Assembly: GCA_000432655.1 (NCBI GenBank)
Contig: HF986340.1
Coordinates: 7,603 to 33,883 of the forward strand
Source of the DNA: Bacteroides sp. CAG:1060
GTDB lineage: Bacteria; Bacteroidota; Bacteroidia; Bacteroidales; UBA932
Length of the DNA: 26,281 bases
Direction: 5' to 3'
Shown: positions 8,298 to 16,308 of the stretch, in pieces
Layout: each line of letters begins with the position of its first letter
Numbering within the stretch: position 1 is the first letter of the stretch
Made by a program: the position numbers and the translations under genes
Notes under the pieces: generated by a model
The model's input: the letters and a program-made list of their open reading frames with translations, nothing else
What the model was told of the DNA's origin: nothing
Databases searched by the model: none

Positions 8298-10025
8298 ATG
8301 AAAACAGTTATGAAAGCATTTAGCAAGTCCATTTTGGCGTTGTCCGTGCTCGCGGCATATTCGGTCTGCGCGACAGCACAAAACATGTACGATGCCATCA
8401 ATATAAGCCGCAACGACTATTTCGGTACAGCAAGAACCGTCGCTTTGGGCAATGCCGTCACCGCATTGGGCGGAGATTTGGGAACAATAAGCATCAACCC
8501 GGCCGGATCGGCAGTATATTCATACAGCCAGGTGACAGTTACCCCAGGCATCGCCGTTTCTTCCATCCGTTCTTCGTATGATGCCGGCAATTCGTGGGTG
8601 TCAGACAACACATCCTCCCGCACCAAGGTTACCATGCCGAATGCCGGTGTCAGCGTGGTATTCAACACCGGGCGCTCGTCAGGTCTGAAATCTTTCACCG
8701 TGGCATTTGTGTCCAACCAGACGGCACAGTATCTGAGTTACGCCAATGTATATGGAGTCAATTCCGCCACTTCAAAACTGGCCGAGATGGCGGCTGCCGC
8801 TTATGGTATTGACGAAGGTGCGCTTGGTAATTTCAAGTCGTACGACGGCAATGGCATCGCCTGGGATATCCTTACCGGTTATCAGGCAGGGATGTTCGGT
8901 TCGTATGGAACAAACGGCCAATATGTGGCTGTAACCGAGGCCCTCAATGGAAACAATCATTATGTTCCAGGCAAATTGGCCCAGACATCCATCACTCAGA
9001 AGGGAGGTTCCAAAAAAGACGTAGTGCTCAACATGGGATTCAATGTCTCTGACAAGTTCTATTTCGGATTCAATCTCGGTCTGCCGAAGGCCAGGTACGA
9101 ATACAATGAGATATTCTACGAATCTGCGATGGACCCGAGCCAGTTCCTTCTTACATTCAACAAGGCTGACGGCAAGGCTTACGACACCTACTTCAAGAGC
9201 GCTTCCACCAACTACAAATACGTATCCGATACCGAAGGCGTATATGCCAAATTCGGCTTCATATACAAGCCTCTCAGCACACTCAGATTAGGTGCCGCCA
9301 TTCAGACTCCGGCAAGTTACACCATAACCGAGAATTGGCAGTACGCGGCCAACACCATTTTCGATGACAATTATTTCAACGGCAGTCAGACCTCTCCTAC
9401 CGGCAAATATTCTTATCGTCTGCGCTCGCCTTATGTAATAAGTTTCGGCGCAGCCACGACATTCACGAAACTTGGGCTTCTAAGCATTGATTATGAACTC
9501 ATGGACTACAGTGTCATGCAGTTCTCCGAAATCCATAACGACTATCTCGCCAGGGACTCTTTTTACGACCTCAACGAGACCAACAGGAATTTTGCCGGAG
9601 TATCAAGAAACATCCGAATAGGACTGGAAGCCAGACTCACATCGGAATTCTCGATGCGCTTTGGGCTGAGCAGTTTAACTTCGCCTGAAAGGTACTGGAC
9701 CAACGACAGAGGCGAGAGTGTATATGCAGATGATTTCCTTGCAGATTTCGACTCTTACACTTCCAACGCAAAACGACTCGTCAGCTCACACTATACGAAA
9801 GACAACACATTCTCGGGCTCCATCGGTTTTGGATATGCGTCTTCGTCATCGTTTTTCGCAGATGTGGCTGTAAAATACACAAGGTATCCTAAGACCAGGT
9901 TTTATCCATATTACGACTACCCTAATTGGAATGCCGACGGAGATCTTGTAAATGCAGCATCCCCTGTCATAACCAACAACAGGTCGCTAATCAGCGCTTT
10001 GTTTACTTTTGGTTGGAGATTTTAA
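8298..10025 (+). CDS. OmpP1/FadL-family outer-membrane transport protein
   Basis: The 575-residue protein has a signal peptide (about 1-27, ending CATAQ) followed by the conserved FadL-family opening: FGTARTVALGNAVTALGGDLGTISINPAG, where small-residue-rich sequence leads to NPAG. The rest alternates aromatic and polar strands and ends in Phe (TFGWRF), as outer-membrane barrels do. FadL-type proteins carry hydrophobic compounds across the outer membrane; the substrate here is unknown, and Bacteroides relatives are sometimes labelled 'hemin receptor' on thin evidence. ATG at 8298 is used; an ATG four codons later is also possible. It lies 20 bases after the lipoprotein and 16 before lpxD. Confidence 0.85.
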   Translation: MKTVMKAFSKSILALSVLAAYSVCATAQNMYDAINISRNDYFGTARTVALGNAVTALGGDLGTISINPAGSAVYSYSQVTVTPGIAVSSIRSSYDAGNSWVSDNTSSRTKVTMPNAGVSVVFNTGRSSGLKSFTVAFVSNQTAQYLSYANVYGVNSATSKLAEMAAAAYGIDEGALGNFKSYDGNGIAWDILTGYQAGMFGSYGTNGQYVAVTEALNGNNHYVPGKLAQTSITQKGGSKKDVVLNMGFNVSDKFYFGFNLGLPKARYEYNEIFYESAMDPSQFLLTFNKADGKAYDTYFKSASTNYKYVSDTEGVYAKFGFIYKPLSTLRLGAAIQTPASYTITENWQYAANTIFDDNYFNGSQTSPTGKYSYRLRSPYVISFGAATTFTKLGLLSIDYELMDYSVMQFSEIHNDYLARDSFYDLNETNRNFAGVSRNIRIGLEARLTSEFSMRFGLSSLTSPERYWTNDRGESVYADDFLADFDSYTSNAKRLVSSHYTKDNTFSGSIGFGYASSSSFFADVAVKYTRYPKTRFYPYYDYPNWNADGDLVNAASPVITNNRSLISALFTFGWRF

Positions 10026-10041
10026 AATTACAGATATATAA

Positions 10042-11028
10042 ATGGAATTGACCGCACAACAGTTGGCGGATGTGCTTCACGGAACAGTAGAGGGCAATCC
10101 GCAGGAAACAGTGACATCTTTCGCGAAAATTGAGCACGGCAAGAAGGGACAGCTTTGTTTCTTTGCCAATCCAAAATATGAACAGTATGTATATACCAGC
10201 GAGGCTTCAGTCTTGCTGGTAAATTATGATTTCAAGCCCACGGCACCGGTGACGCCTACATTGGTCCGTGTCCCGGATGCGTATTCGGCCCTCTCGGAGC
10301 TGCTGAAATATGTAGCGGACCTCCACAAGAAATACCGCAGGCACAGAGGCCGTTGCCGCATTGCATGGAGCGCGAAACTGGGTAAAAAAGTGTATGTCGG
10401 CGATTTCGTAACCATCGGCAAGAATGTTTCTATCGGGGATTACACCCGCATTTCTGACAATGTGACCATCGGAGAGGGCACAAAAATCGGTTCCCACTGC
10501 ATCATTTACCCGGGAGTGCATATTTTCCCCGGAATGGTGATTGGCGACAGGGTGATTCTTCACGCCGGGTGCATCATAGGTGATGACGGCTTCGGGAACG
10601 CGCCTCAGCCGGACGGGTCATGGAAGAAAATCGAACATCTCGGGAATGTCATCATCGAAGACGATGTGGAAATAGGCTCTAACACTACAATAGACAAGGC
10701 CCCGATGGAGTCAACCATTATCAAGAAAGGAGCCAGGATTGACAACCTGTGCCAGATTGCTCACAACGTGGTTGTGGGAGAGAATACCGCAATAGCGGCC
10801 ATGACCGGAATCGCAGGCTCCGCCAAAATCGGGAAGAACTGTCTGCTCGGCGGCCAGGTCGGAGTAGCAGGACACATCAACATCGCGGATCACACGACCG
10901 TAGCGGCCAAATCGGGCGTCATAGGCAACATCCGCAAAGAAGGACAGACATTGTTCGGTATCCCTTGCATTGATTACAATGTATTTATGAGGGCGTACGT
11001 TAAATTCAAACATTCTGGTGAAGAATAG
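10042..11028 (+). CDS. lpxD: UDP-3-O-acylglucosamine N-acyltransferase LpxD
   Basis: LpxD adds the N-linked hydroxyacyl chain in the third step of lipid A synthesis. An N-terminal substrate-binding domain (about 1-105) leads into a left-handed beta-helix of hexapeptide repeats (about 110-300), with the typical [12 protein letters not shown] (179-188) and [11 protein letters not shown]. The catalytic histidine is in QIAHNVVVG (His 241). At 328 residues it is a little shorter than the usual 340-350, mainly at the C-terminus. Followed by lpxC and lpxA in pathway-linked order. Confidence 0.95.
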   Translation: MELTAQQLADVLHGTVEGNPQETVTSFAKIEHGKKGQLCFFANPKYEQYVYTSEASVLLVNYDFKPTAPVTPTLVRVPDAYSALSELLKYVADLHKKYRRHRGRCRIAWSAKLGKKVYVGDFVTIGKNVSIGDYTRISDNVTIGEGTKIGSHCIIYPGVHIFPGMVIGDRVILHAGCIIGDDGFGNAPQPDGSWKKIEHLGNVIIEDDVEIGSNTTIDKAPMESTIIKKGARIDNLCQIAHNVVVGENTAIAAMTGIAGSAKIGKNCLLGGQVGVAGHINIADHTTVAAKSGVIGNIRKEGQTLFGIPCIDYNVFMRAYVKFKHSGEE

Positions 11029-11040
11029 AATTATTTTTTA

Positions 11041-11048
11041 TATCTTTG
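11041..11048 (+). promoter_or_regulatory. Possible -7 box directly before lpxC
   Basis: TATCTTTGCGG is a perfect TAnnTTTG box between lpxD and lpxC. No TTTG is found 19 bases upstream. A start about 6-7 bases downstream would coincide with the lpxC ATG at 11056, so any transcript from here would be leaderless or nearly so. It could be chance in an AT-rich spacer. Confidence 0.35.
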
Positions 11049-11055
11049 CGGCCCG

Positions 11056-11955
11056 ATGAATCAACAGACTCTTAATAAAGAATATACCTTTGAAGGTAGG
11101 GGGCTTCATACCGGGAGGTACGCCCACCTTACACTTATGCCAGCCGGAGAAAATACCGGAATACGTTTTCTGCGCACAGATCTTAATGTAGAGATAGAAG
11201 CGCTGGCGACTAAAGTATCAAAAACGGAACGCAGCACGACCATTACGGAAAATGGGGCGTCCGTTGTCACCATAGAACATCTCATGTCCGCCCTCACAGG
11301 ACTTGGCGTGGACAATGCCCTTGTCAAGATTGACAATGAGGAAGTTCCGATTCTTGACGGAAGTGCAGAATGCTATGTAAGAGCCATAGCTCCGGATGGT
11401 CTCAAAGTCCAGGACGCTGAGAGGAAATATATCGAGTTTTCGGAAGAATTCGAGATAAAGAACGACGAGACCGGATCGTGGGTTAAAATTACCCCTGCAG
11501 AACATTTCTCGTTGGACTTGACCGTAGATTTCAACTCTCATGTACTCGGGATACAGACGGCCTCGTGGGATGAAGGCAGCGATTATATCGGACAGATTGC
11601 ACCTTGCCGGACATTCTGCTTTTTCCACGAACTTGAGTATCTTGCATCCCTGGGTCTCGTGAAGGGCGGAGACGTGGACAACGCCATTGTAATCGTCGAG
11701 CACCCCGTTACCAAGGAGCAGGTATCTAAAATGTGCACCATCTTCGGACAGCCGGTGCTTTCCGTAACGGAGCAAGGATATCTGAGCAATATCAAACTTC
11801 ATTTCCCGAATGAGTGCGGCAGGCACAAGATGCTCGACCTCATCGGCGACATGCGGCTTATGGGAGGCTTTCCGAAAGCCCACATAACAGCCTACAAACC
11901 AGGACACAAAATCAACAGTATTGCAGCTGCGGCCGCAATCGCAAAAAAGAAATAA
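11056..11955 (+). CDS. lpxC: UDP-3-O-acyl-N-acetylglucosamine deacetylase LpxC, not fused to FabZ
   Basis: LpxC is the zinc deacetylase that commits the cell to lipid A synthesis. Zinc ligands and catalytic residues are in place: Glu 74 and His 75 in TIEHLMSAL, His 257 and Asp 261 in GRHKMLDLIGD, and His 284 in KPGHKIN. The protein ends at residue 299 with an Ala/Lys tail, the length of a stand-alone LpxC. In Bacteroides and many relatives LpxC is fused to the dehydratase FabZ (about 460 residues), but here lpxA starts 1 base after the lpxC stop, so no fabZ follows. Confidence 0.96.
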   Translation: MNQQTLNKEYTFEGRGLHTGRYAHLTLMPAGENTGIRFLRTDLNVEIEALATKVSKTERSTTITENGASVVTIEHLMSALTGLGVDNALVKIDNEEVPILDGSAECYVRAIAPDGLKVQDAERKYIEFSEEFEIKNDETGSWVKITPAEHFSLDLTVDFNSHVLGIQTASWDEGSDYIGQIAPCRTFCFFHELEYLASLGLVKGGDVDNAIVIVEHPVTKEQVSKMCTIFGQPVLSVTEQGYLSNIKLHFPNECGRHKMLDLIGDMRLMGGFPKAHITAYKPGHKINSIAAAAAIAKKK

Positions 11956-11956
11956 T

Positions 11957-12772
11957 ATGTCAACAACGATTCATCCGCTGGCAACTGTCAGCCCTAAGGC
12001 AAAACTCGGAGAAAACGTAGAAGTAGGTCCTTATGCATATATCGATGAGAATGTAGAGATTGGGGACAACTGCAAGATTTATCCGCACGCAACCATCCTT
12101 CCGTATGTCAAAATAGGTAAGAATTGTTCCGTATTTCCTGGAGCAGTTGTGGGCGCTGTCCCACAGGACCTCAAATTTGACGGAGAAATAACATATGTGG
12201 AAATCGGGGACAATGTGACCATCCGCGAATGTGCCACCATCAACAGAGGCACGAAGGCAAGCGGCAAGGGTATCACTAAAATCGGCAACAACACCCTGAT
12301 AATGTCTTATGTCCATGTAGCTCATGACTGCCGTGTCGGAAATCACTGCATTCTGGTAAGTTATGTGGGTATCGCTGGCGAGACAGATGTGGACGACTGG
12401 GCCATTATCGGAGGCAACACCGCCGTACACCAGTTCTCTCATATCGGCACACACGCCATGGTAGGAGGCTGCTCCGCTGTCAATAAGGACATTCCGCCAT
12501 ACTCAATCTGCGGACGCACCCCTATCTGCTACGCAGGAATCAACATCGTAGGCTTACGTAGAAGAGGCTTTGAGTCTGAAGTTATCAGAAATATCAAAGA
12601 CATCTACGACACAATCTATTTCCAGGGTTTCAACATTTCCGACGGCTGCGCCAAGGTGGAAGCCGGATTCCCTCAGTCCACTGAAAGGGACACCATACTT
12701 TCCTTCATCAGGAACTCAAAGAGAGGAATCGTCAGGGCCAACGATCTCAATTCAAAGGGCGAAATCGAGTAG
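11957..12772 (+). CDS. lpxA: UDP-N-acetylglucosamine acyltransferase LpxA
   Basis: LpxA carries out the first acylation of lipid A synthesis. The protein is a hexapeptide-repeat beta-helix for most of its length, with the catalytic histidine in SYVHVAHDC (His 123, with His 120) and the conserved PQDLKFDGE loop (about 69-76). The helical C-terminal domain includes GINIVGLRRRGF. At 271 residues it is slightly longer than the usual 256-262. I use the ATG at 11957 (MSTTIHPLATVSP), 1 base after the lpxC stop; an earlier in-frame ATG lies inside lpxC and adds a poor sequence. Confidence 0.96.
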   Translation: MSTTIHPLATVSPKAKLGENVEVGPYAYIDENVEIGDNCKIYPHATILPYVKIGKNCSVFPGAVVGAVPQDLKFDGEITYVEIGDNVTIRECATINRGTKASGKGITKIGNNTLIMSYVHVAHDCRVGNHCILVSYVGIAGETDVDDWAIIGGNTAVHQFSHIGTHAMVGGCSAVNKDIPPYSICGRTPICYAGINIVGLRRRGFESEVIRNIKDIYDTIYFQGFNISDGCAKVEAGFPQSTERDTILSFIRNSKRGIVRANDLNSKGEIE

Positions 12773-12775
12773 AAT

Positions 12776-13369
12776 TTGACTCTTAAAATAGCATATTTCC
12801 CTCCTGTAGAATACTTTGCCTTACTGGCAAAGTATTCTTCCGTTTATATTGAGGCATGTGAGAACTACCAGAAGCAGTCATACAGGAACAGATGTCTGAT
12901 ATATGCAGAGAATGGCATACAGGCCCTGAATTTCCCCGTAATACACGAAAATGGCACATTCTCGCTGCCGATAAAAGACATCAAGGTGGACTATTCCACA
13001 CCGTGGGTGCGGAAGACCGTCAAATGCATTGACTCTGCATATATGTCCTCCGCTTTCTACGAGTATTACAGAGACGAGATGATATCAATCTTAGAGTCAG
13101 AGCCGGAAACCTTATGGGAGCTGGACATGTCCATAATACGGTTTTTCATGCGAAAAATCGGTCTTGCCACCAATCTCCATGAGACACCCGAATTCGACAA
13201 AAACTGTGAAGAAATCCACCCCAAACGGCCCAACAACATATTGAAAGACCTTGGAGTGGATAAATCATACTATCAGGTTTTCGCTCAACGGCACAGGTTC
13301 ATCCCGAACTTGTCCGTAATGGATCTTCTCTTCAATGAAGGTCCCGCATCCATTGATTATCTGAGATAA
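12776..13369 (+). CDS. WbqC-family protein (TTG start)
   Basis: The opening KIAYFPPVEYFALLAKYSSVYIEACENYQK and the stretch RNRCLIYAENGIQALNFPV match the WbqC family, found in O-antigen loci and widely in Bacteroidetes; the biochemical function is not established. The reading frame begins with TTG at 12776, 3 bases after the lpxA stop, and this puts YFPP at the usual distance from the N-terminus; there is no upstream ATG in frame and no suitable ATG close downstream. The tight spacing suggests co-transcription with lpxD-lpxC-lpxA. At 197 residues it is a normal length. Its stop is 2 bases from the stop of the convergent protease gene. Confidence 0.8.
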   Translation: MTLKIAYFPPVEYFALLAKYSSVYIEACENYQKQSYRNRCLIYAENGIQALNFPVIHENGTFSLPIKDIKVDYSTPWVRKTVKCIDSAYMSSAFYEYYRDEMISILESEPETLWELDMSIIRFFMRKIGLATNLHETPEFDKNCEEIHPKRPNNILKDLGVDKSYYQVFAQRHRFIPNLSVMDLLFNEGPASIDYLR

Positions 13370-13371
13370 TT

Positions 13372-14229
13372 CTAAAAGGCAGCCTTTATAGCACGGAACC
13401 GCCTTGCAATAAGCAGCGTAAGGAGAACGCAGGCCACCACGGACACCCAGTAAAGGGGCTCAGGCATCACATCACGCCACGACTCCATATCCTTAAGGGC
13501 ATCAACATTGCACAGCACCAGCGAAAACGTATTGTTGGTAAAATGGAGCAACATGGTAAGCTTGAGCGAGCCTGTCTTATAATAAACATATCCCATAAGG
13601 CAGCCAATGGTGAAAGCAGGAAGAGCCTGCCAAGGATTCAGATGTATAAATGCAAAGAAAAGAGCTGAAATCACTATTGCCCACACCGGCTTCATCTTAT
13701 TGGCCAACAACCCCCTAAGTACCATTCCGCGACACAGCCACTCCTCGAAAATCGGAGCGAAGATGCTCACGCTGATAAGGTTTAAAATAAGACTGTCTGC
13801 AGAAGTCATGGCATCCATCGCAGTCTTGAACCACTGAGGCGGCTCCGGAAGGATAAATCCGAACACATCACAGGCAAATGCCGTAGAAATTGTGGCCAGA
13901 ATCACCAGCAAAGCGCATTGAAAACCCCCAAGCGGACTGAAATTATTCCTGTCAACCACAACCGGAGCTTCGTCATAAAAACAATTCTGCTTGCTCTTAA
14001 GGGAAGCGTATATCATGGCCGGAATGAACATTATAGGATATGACACCAGCATCATGGCACTTAATCCGATTTCCGGTGCCATAAAGTTCATCAGAAATGT
14101 CGTCAGTTGTCCCAGAACGACTCCTATAAGAAGAAATCCCAGAAGGATGAACATCTCTGCAACCCCTGGCGCGAAATGGTCGAAATTGTCGAAGAACTTG
14201 AAATTCCCCTTTTTGCTTCTTTTCATCAT
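13372..14229 (-). CDS. CPBP-family intramembrane metalloprotease (CAAX/Abi type)
   Basis: The 285-residue protein has about eight hydrophobic segments. The family motifs are present: EEWLCRG (Glu 162, Glu 163, Arg 167), FAFIHLNPW (His 196) and HFTNN (His 229, Asn 232/233). These match the type II CAAX-prenyl-protease/Abi (CPBP) family, glutamate-type intramembrane proteases; substrates in bacteria are mostly unknown. The start overlaps the stop of the nucleotidyltransferase gene by 4 bases (ATGA), so the two are coupled. A start at the second Met is equally possible. Confidence 0.88.
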   Translation of the reverse strand: MMKRSKKGNFKFFDNFDHFAPGVAEMFILLGFLLIGVVLGQLTTFLMNFMAPEIGLSAMMLVSYPIMFIPAMIYASLKSKQNCFYDEAPVVVDRNNFSPLGGFQCALLVILATISTAFACDVFGFILPEPPQWFKTAMDAMTSADSLILNLISVSIFAPIFEEWLCRGMVLRGLLANKMKPVWAIVISALFFAFIHLNPWQALPAFTIGCLMGYVYYKTGSLKLTMLLHFTNNTFSLVLCNVDALKDMESWRDVMPEPLYWVSVVACVLLTLLIARRFRAIKAAF

Positions 14230-15158
14230 TTGTACAATGGACTTGGATAAACACCTTTTTCCACCAATTCGGCGAACTTGGCCACCACGCCAGGCCTGTC
14301 TTCCTTAAATGTGACGCCGAACCATTTGGAAGGAGTGTGCAGTACGTCACATGTAGCATCCCCGGCCTTGACCATTACATCCACTGCGTATGGAATGTAA
14401 AACTCTTTCTTGAGTTCCATGCTGTTAGCCGCAAGAAACGATTTGAAAATATCCTGACTCGCGCTGAAAAAGTCAGGGGTAAATCCCCACATATTCATTG
14501 AGCACAGGTCTTTTCCCTTGAGCTGAACTCTGACTCCGGTATCAGAATTGTCTCCGTATATGCTTCCTGTATTATCCATAAGGATATTGTGATGCTCCAC
14601 GACATCGGTAAGCTTCATATCGGCATCATAACTGCATATTCCCCTGGATACGCCACCGGACTCGCTGAGGGTATTGTCAAGCTCAAATCCTATAATGGCA
14701 TATTGTCCGCTGGTCTTTTCATGGTCACGACACCAGTCTGCAGCTATTCTGAAAGAATCCCTGCCATAATAATCATCTCCATTGATGACCACGAACGGCC
14801 CGTCGATGACATCCTTGGCCATAAGTACGGCATGAGCGGTTCCCCATGGCTTCTGCCTCTCCGGATTAAGAGTAAACCCTTCGGGAATCTTGGACAGTTC
14901 CTGAGTCACGAACACAAACTCCAAAGGAGTCCCGTCCACACACTTCACACTGCCGTATTTCTGCTTTACAGTCTGTTGGAACTGATCGAGAAAATATTCC
15001 CGCACGATATATACGACCTTTCCAAATCCGGAATGCACAGCATCATATATCGAATAATCAATAATGGTTTCTCCATTTGGACCAAGTCCGTCCATCTGCT
15101 TGAGTCCACCATAGCGGCTTCCCATACCGGCCGCAAGAACCAGAAGAGTAGGTTTCAT
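14226..15158 (-). CDS. Sugar-1-phosphate nucleotidyltransferase family protein
   Basis: The nucleotide-binding signature LVLAAGMGSRYGGLKQ (about 6-21) opens the protein. KPWGTAHA (103-110) and NGDDYYG (126-132), which carries the metal-binding aspartates, follow. These define the NTP_transferase family that makes NDP-sugars from sugar phosphates. I cannot tell which sugar or nucleotide is used. Length 310 residues is normal for the group. It is the first gene of a two-gene leftward unit with the CPBP protease, transcribed from the short divergent region at 15159-15222. Confidence 0.85.
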   Translation of the reverse strand: MKPTLLVLAAGMGSRYGGLKQMDGLGPNGETIIDYSIYDAVHSGFGKVVYIVREYFLDQFQQTVKQKYGSVKCVDGTPLEFVFVTQELSKIPEGFTLNPERQKPWGTAHAVLMAKDVIDGPFVVINGDDYYGRDSFRIAADWCRDHEKTSGQYAIIGFELDNTLSESGGVSRGICSYDADMKLTDVVEHHNILMDNTGSIYGDNSDTGVRVQLKGKDLCSMNMWGFTPDFFSASQDIFKSFLAANSMELKKEFYIPYAVDVMVKAGDATCDVLHTPSKWFGVTFKEDRPGVVAKFAELVEKGVYPSPLYK

Positions 15159-15187
15159 ATAATAAGAATTTTAGTATTTACATCTTA

Positions 15188-15195
15188 CAAAAATA
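15188..15195 (-). promoter_or_regulatory. Putative -7 box for the nucleotidyltransferase gene
   Basis: On the minus strand TATTTTTG matches TAnnTTTG. The -33 position reads GATG, a half match at the correct 19-base distance. It lies 2 bases from the oppositely directed -7 box at 15198-15205, so the two promoters would overlap and probably compete. Confidence 0.4.
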
Positions 15196-15197
15196 GT

Positions 15198-15205
15198 TAA
15201 ATTTG
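15198..15205 (+). promoter_or_regulatory. Putative -7 box for the FtsB/DivIC gene
   Basis: TAAATTTG matches TAnnTTTG, 17 bases before the ATG at 15223; the -33 position is weak (TATT). A start near 15211 would give a leader of about 12 bases. Confidence 0.45.
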
Positions 15206-15222
15206 CGCAATAATCATCCAGT

Positions 15223-15546
15223 ATGGGAAAGTTTAAGAGTCTATGGAAAAAGAGTGAGGACGGTGAAAAACGCGAGCAGCGTTCTTTCGCCAGATATGCT
15301 ATAATCGCAACTTCCCTATGCCTGCTTTTTCTCCTTATAAAACATGACAATCTCATAGTCTGGATGCGCTCGGCCCTGACTCTCCGCTCGCAGAAGCGTC
15401 AGATAGAACAGCTTCGCAACGACAATGACAGACTGCACAATGCAGCTGACCATCTCTACTCCGACAAGGACTCTCTGGAGACCTTTGCCAGAGAAAACTA
15501 CCTGTTCTGCACACCGGACGAAGACGTCTATATCGTCGGTGACTAA
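15223..15546 (+). CDS. Septum formation initiator FtsB/DivIC family protein
   Basis: A 107-residue bitopic protein: charged cytoplasmic N-terminus (1-23), one membrane segment (about 24-40), a coiled coil (about 53-85, SQKRQIEQLRNDNDRL), then the conserved ending ETFARENYLFCTPDEDVYIV that marks FtsB/DivIC proteins. These bind FtsL and FtsQ in the division complex. It stands alone on the plus strand between two leftward units, and its stop TAA overlaps the folP stop TAG on the opposite strand (CTAA at 15543-15546). Confidence 0.85.
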   Translation: MGKFKSLWKKSEDGEKREQRSFARYAIIATSLCLLFLLIKHDNLIVWMRSALTLRSQKRQIEQLRNDNDRLHNAADHLYSDKDSLETFARENYLFCTPDEDVYIVGD

Positions 15547-16304
15547 GCTGCGGTTTTGCTCTCCATTGCGGACTTGACGTCATGCACGCGCAGAATATCC
15601 GCGCCATGAGATATTGCCAGACGATTGGCCTTTTCAGTATCGCCGTGCGTAAAGCGTTTGTCAGCAGCGCCGATAAGGATAGGCTTCCCTATCTCCGCGA
15701 ACGCCTCAAGATTCTCAAGAATCTCCCAGTTCTGAGCCTCAGTCTTGGCAAATCCAAGTCCCGGATCAAGAATCCAGTCATTCACGCCAGTCTCTAAAGC
15801 CTTTCTGCTGAAATCAACGAAATAATCTTTCAAAGCGGCGATGACTCCTGCGGGATATTCGCACTTGGAATCCATAGTACGCGGATTGCCTCTCTTGTGC
15901 ATGGCAACATAAGGCAGGCCGAGCGAAGCCACAGTTCCAAGCATCTCGGGATCATCCTCACCCGCAGAAATATCATTGACAATAAACCGGCCAAATGTAT
16001 CAAATCCCCTCCGTACTATTTCAGAGCTGGTGGTATCGATGGAAAACTCCACCCCGGCAAGACCATACTGCTCAACAACAGCCCTGTCAGCCAAGGATTT
16101 CAACGTTGGCTCGAGCCGCCTCCATTCTTCCTCTACGCTCACATCCTCGGCTCCGGGTCTGGTGGACACAGCCCCCAAATCAATCATATCCGCCCCATCC
16201 GTAACCATGGATGCGATTCTTGGAATCGAATTGTCAATGCTTGAACGGCTTGGTGCCCAAAAAGAGTCGGGAGTCAGATTGACTATCCCCATTATTTTTA
16301 TCAT
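15543..16304 (-). CDS. folP: Dihydropteroate synthase with altered SRK loop
   Basis: DHPS condenses p-aminobenzoate with the pterin pyrophosphate in folate synthesis. Family signatures are clear: GIVNLTPDSF (6-15), DLGAVSTRPGAE (42-53), SIDTT (Asp 90), VNDISAG (Asn 110), AMHKRGNP (135-141), DPGLGFAKT (180-188) and RVHDV (239-243). Two places differ from the usual pattern. Loop 1 lacks the usual SDGG after TPDSF (here WAPSRS). The GxSRKS motif reads IGAADKRF (211-218), keeping Lys 216 but replacing the preceding Ser and Arg by Ala and Asp. The remaining catalytic residues suggest an active enzyme. It is last in the ruvX-folP leftward cluster, 4 bases after the DoxX-family stop. Confidence 0.92.
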   Translation of the reverse strand: MIKIMGIVNLTPDSFWAPSRSSIDNSIPRIASMVTDGADMIDLGAVSTRPGAEDVSVEEEWRRLEPTLKSLADRAVVEQYGLAGVEFSIDTTSSEIVRRGFDTFGRFIVNDISAGEDDPEMLGTVASLGLPYVAMHKRGNPRTMDSKCEYPAGVIAALKDYFVDFSRKALETGVNDWILDPGLGFAKTEAQNWEILENLEAFAEIGKPILIGAADKRFTHGDTEKANRLAISHGADILRVHDVKSAMESKTAA

Positions 16305-16308
16305 ATCG

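Noticed and set aside
7259..8323. Several open frames on both strands in the repeat-rich lipoprotein gene
   Set aside because: Repetitive DNA with few stop codons gives open frames in many phases; only the frame from 7000 has a lipobox, a ribosome binding site and a sensible protein.
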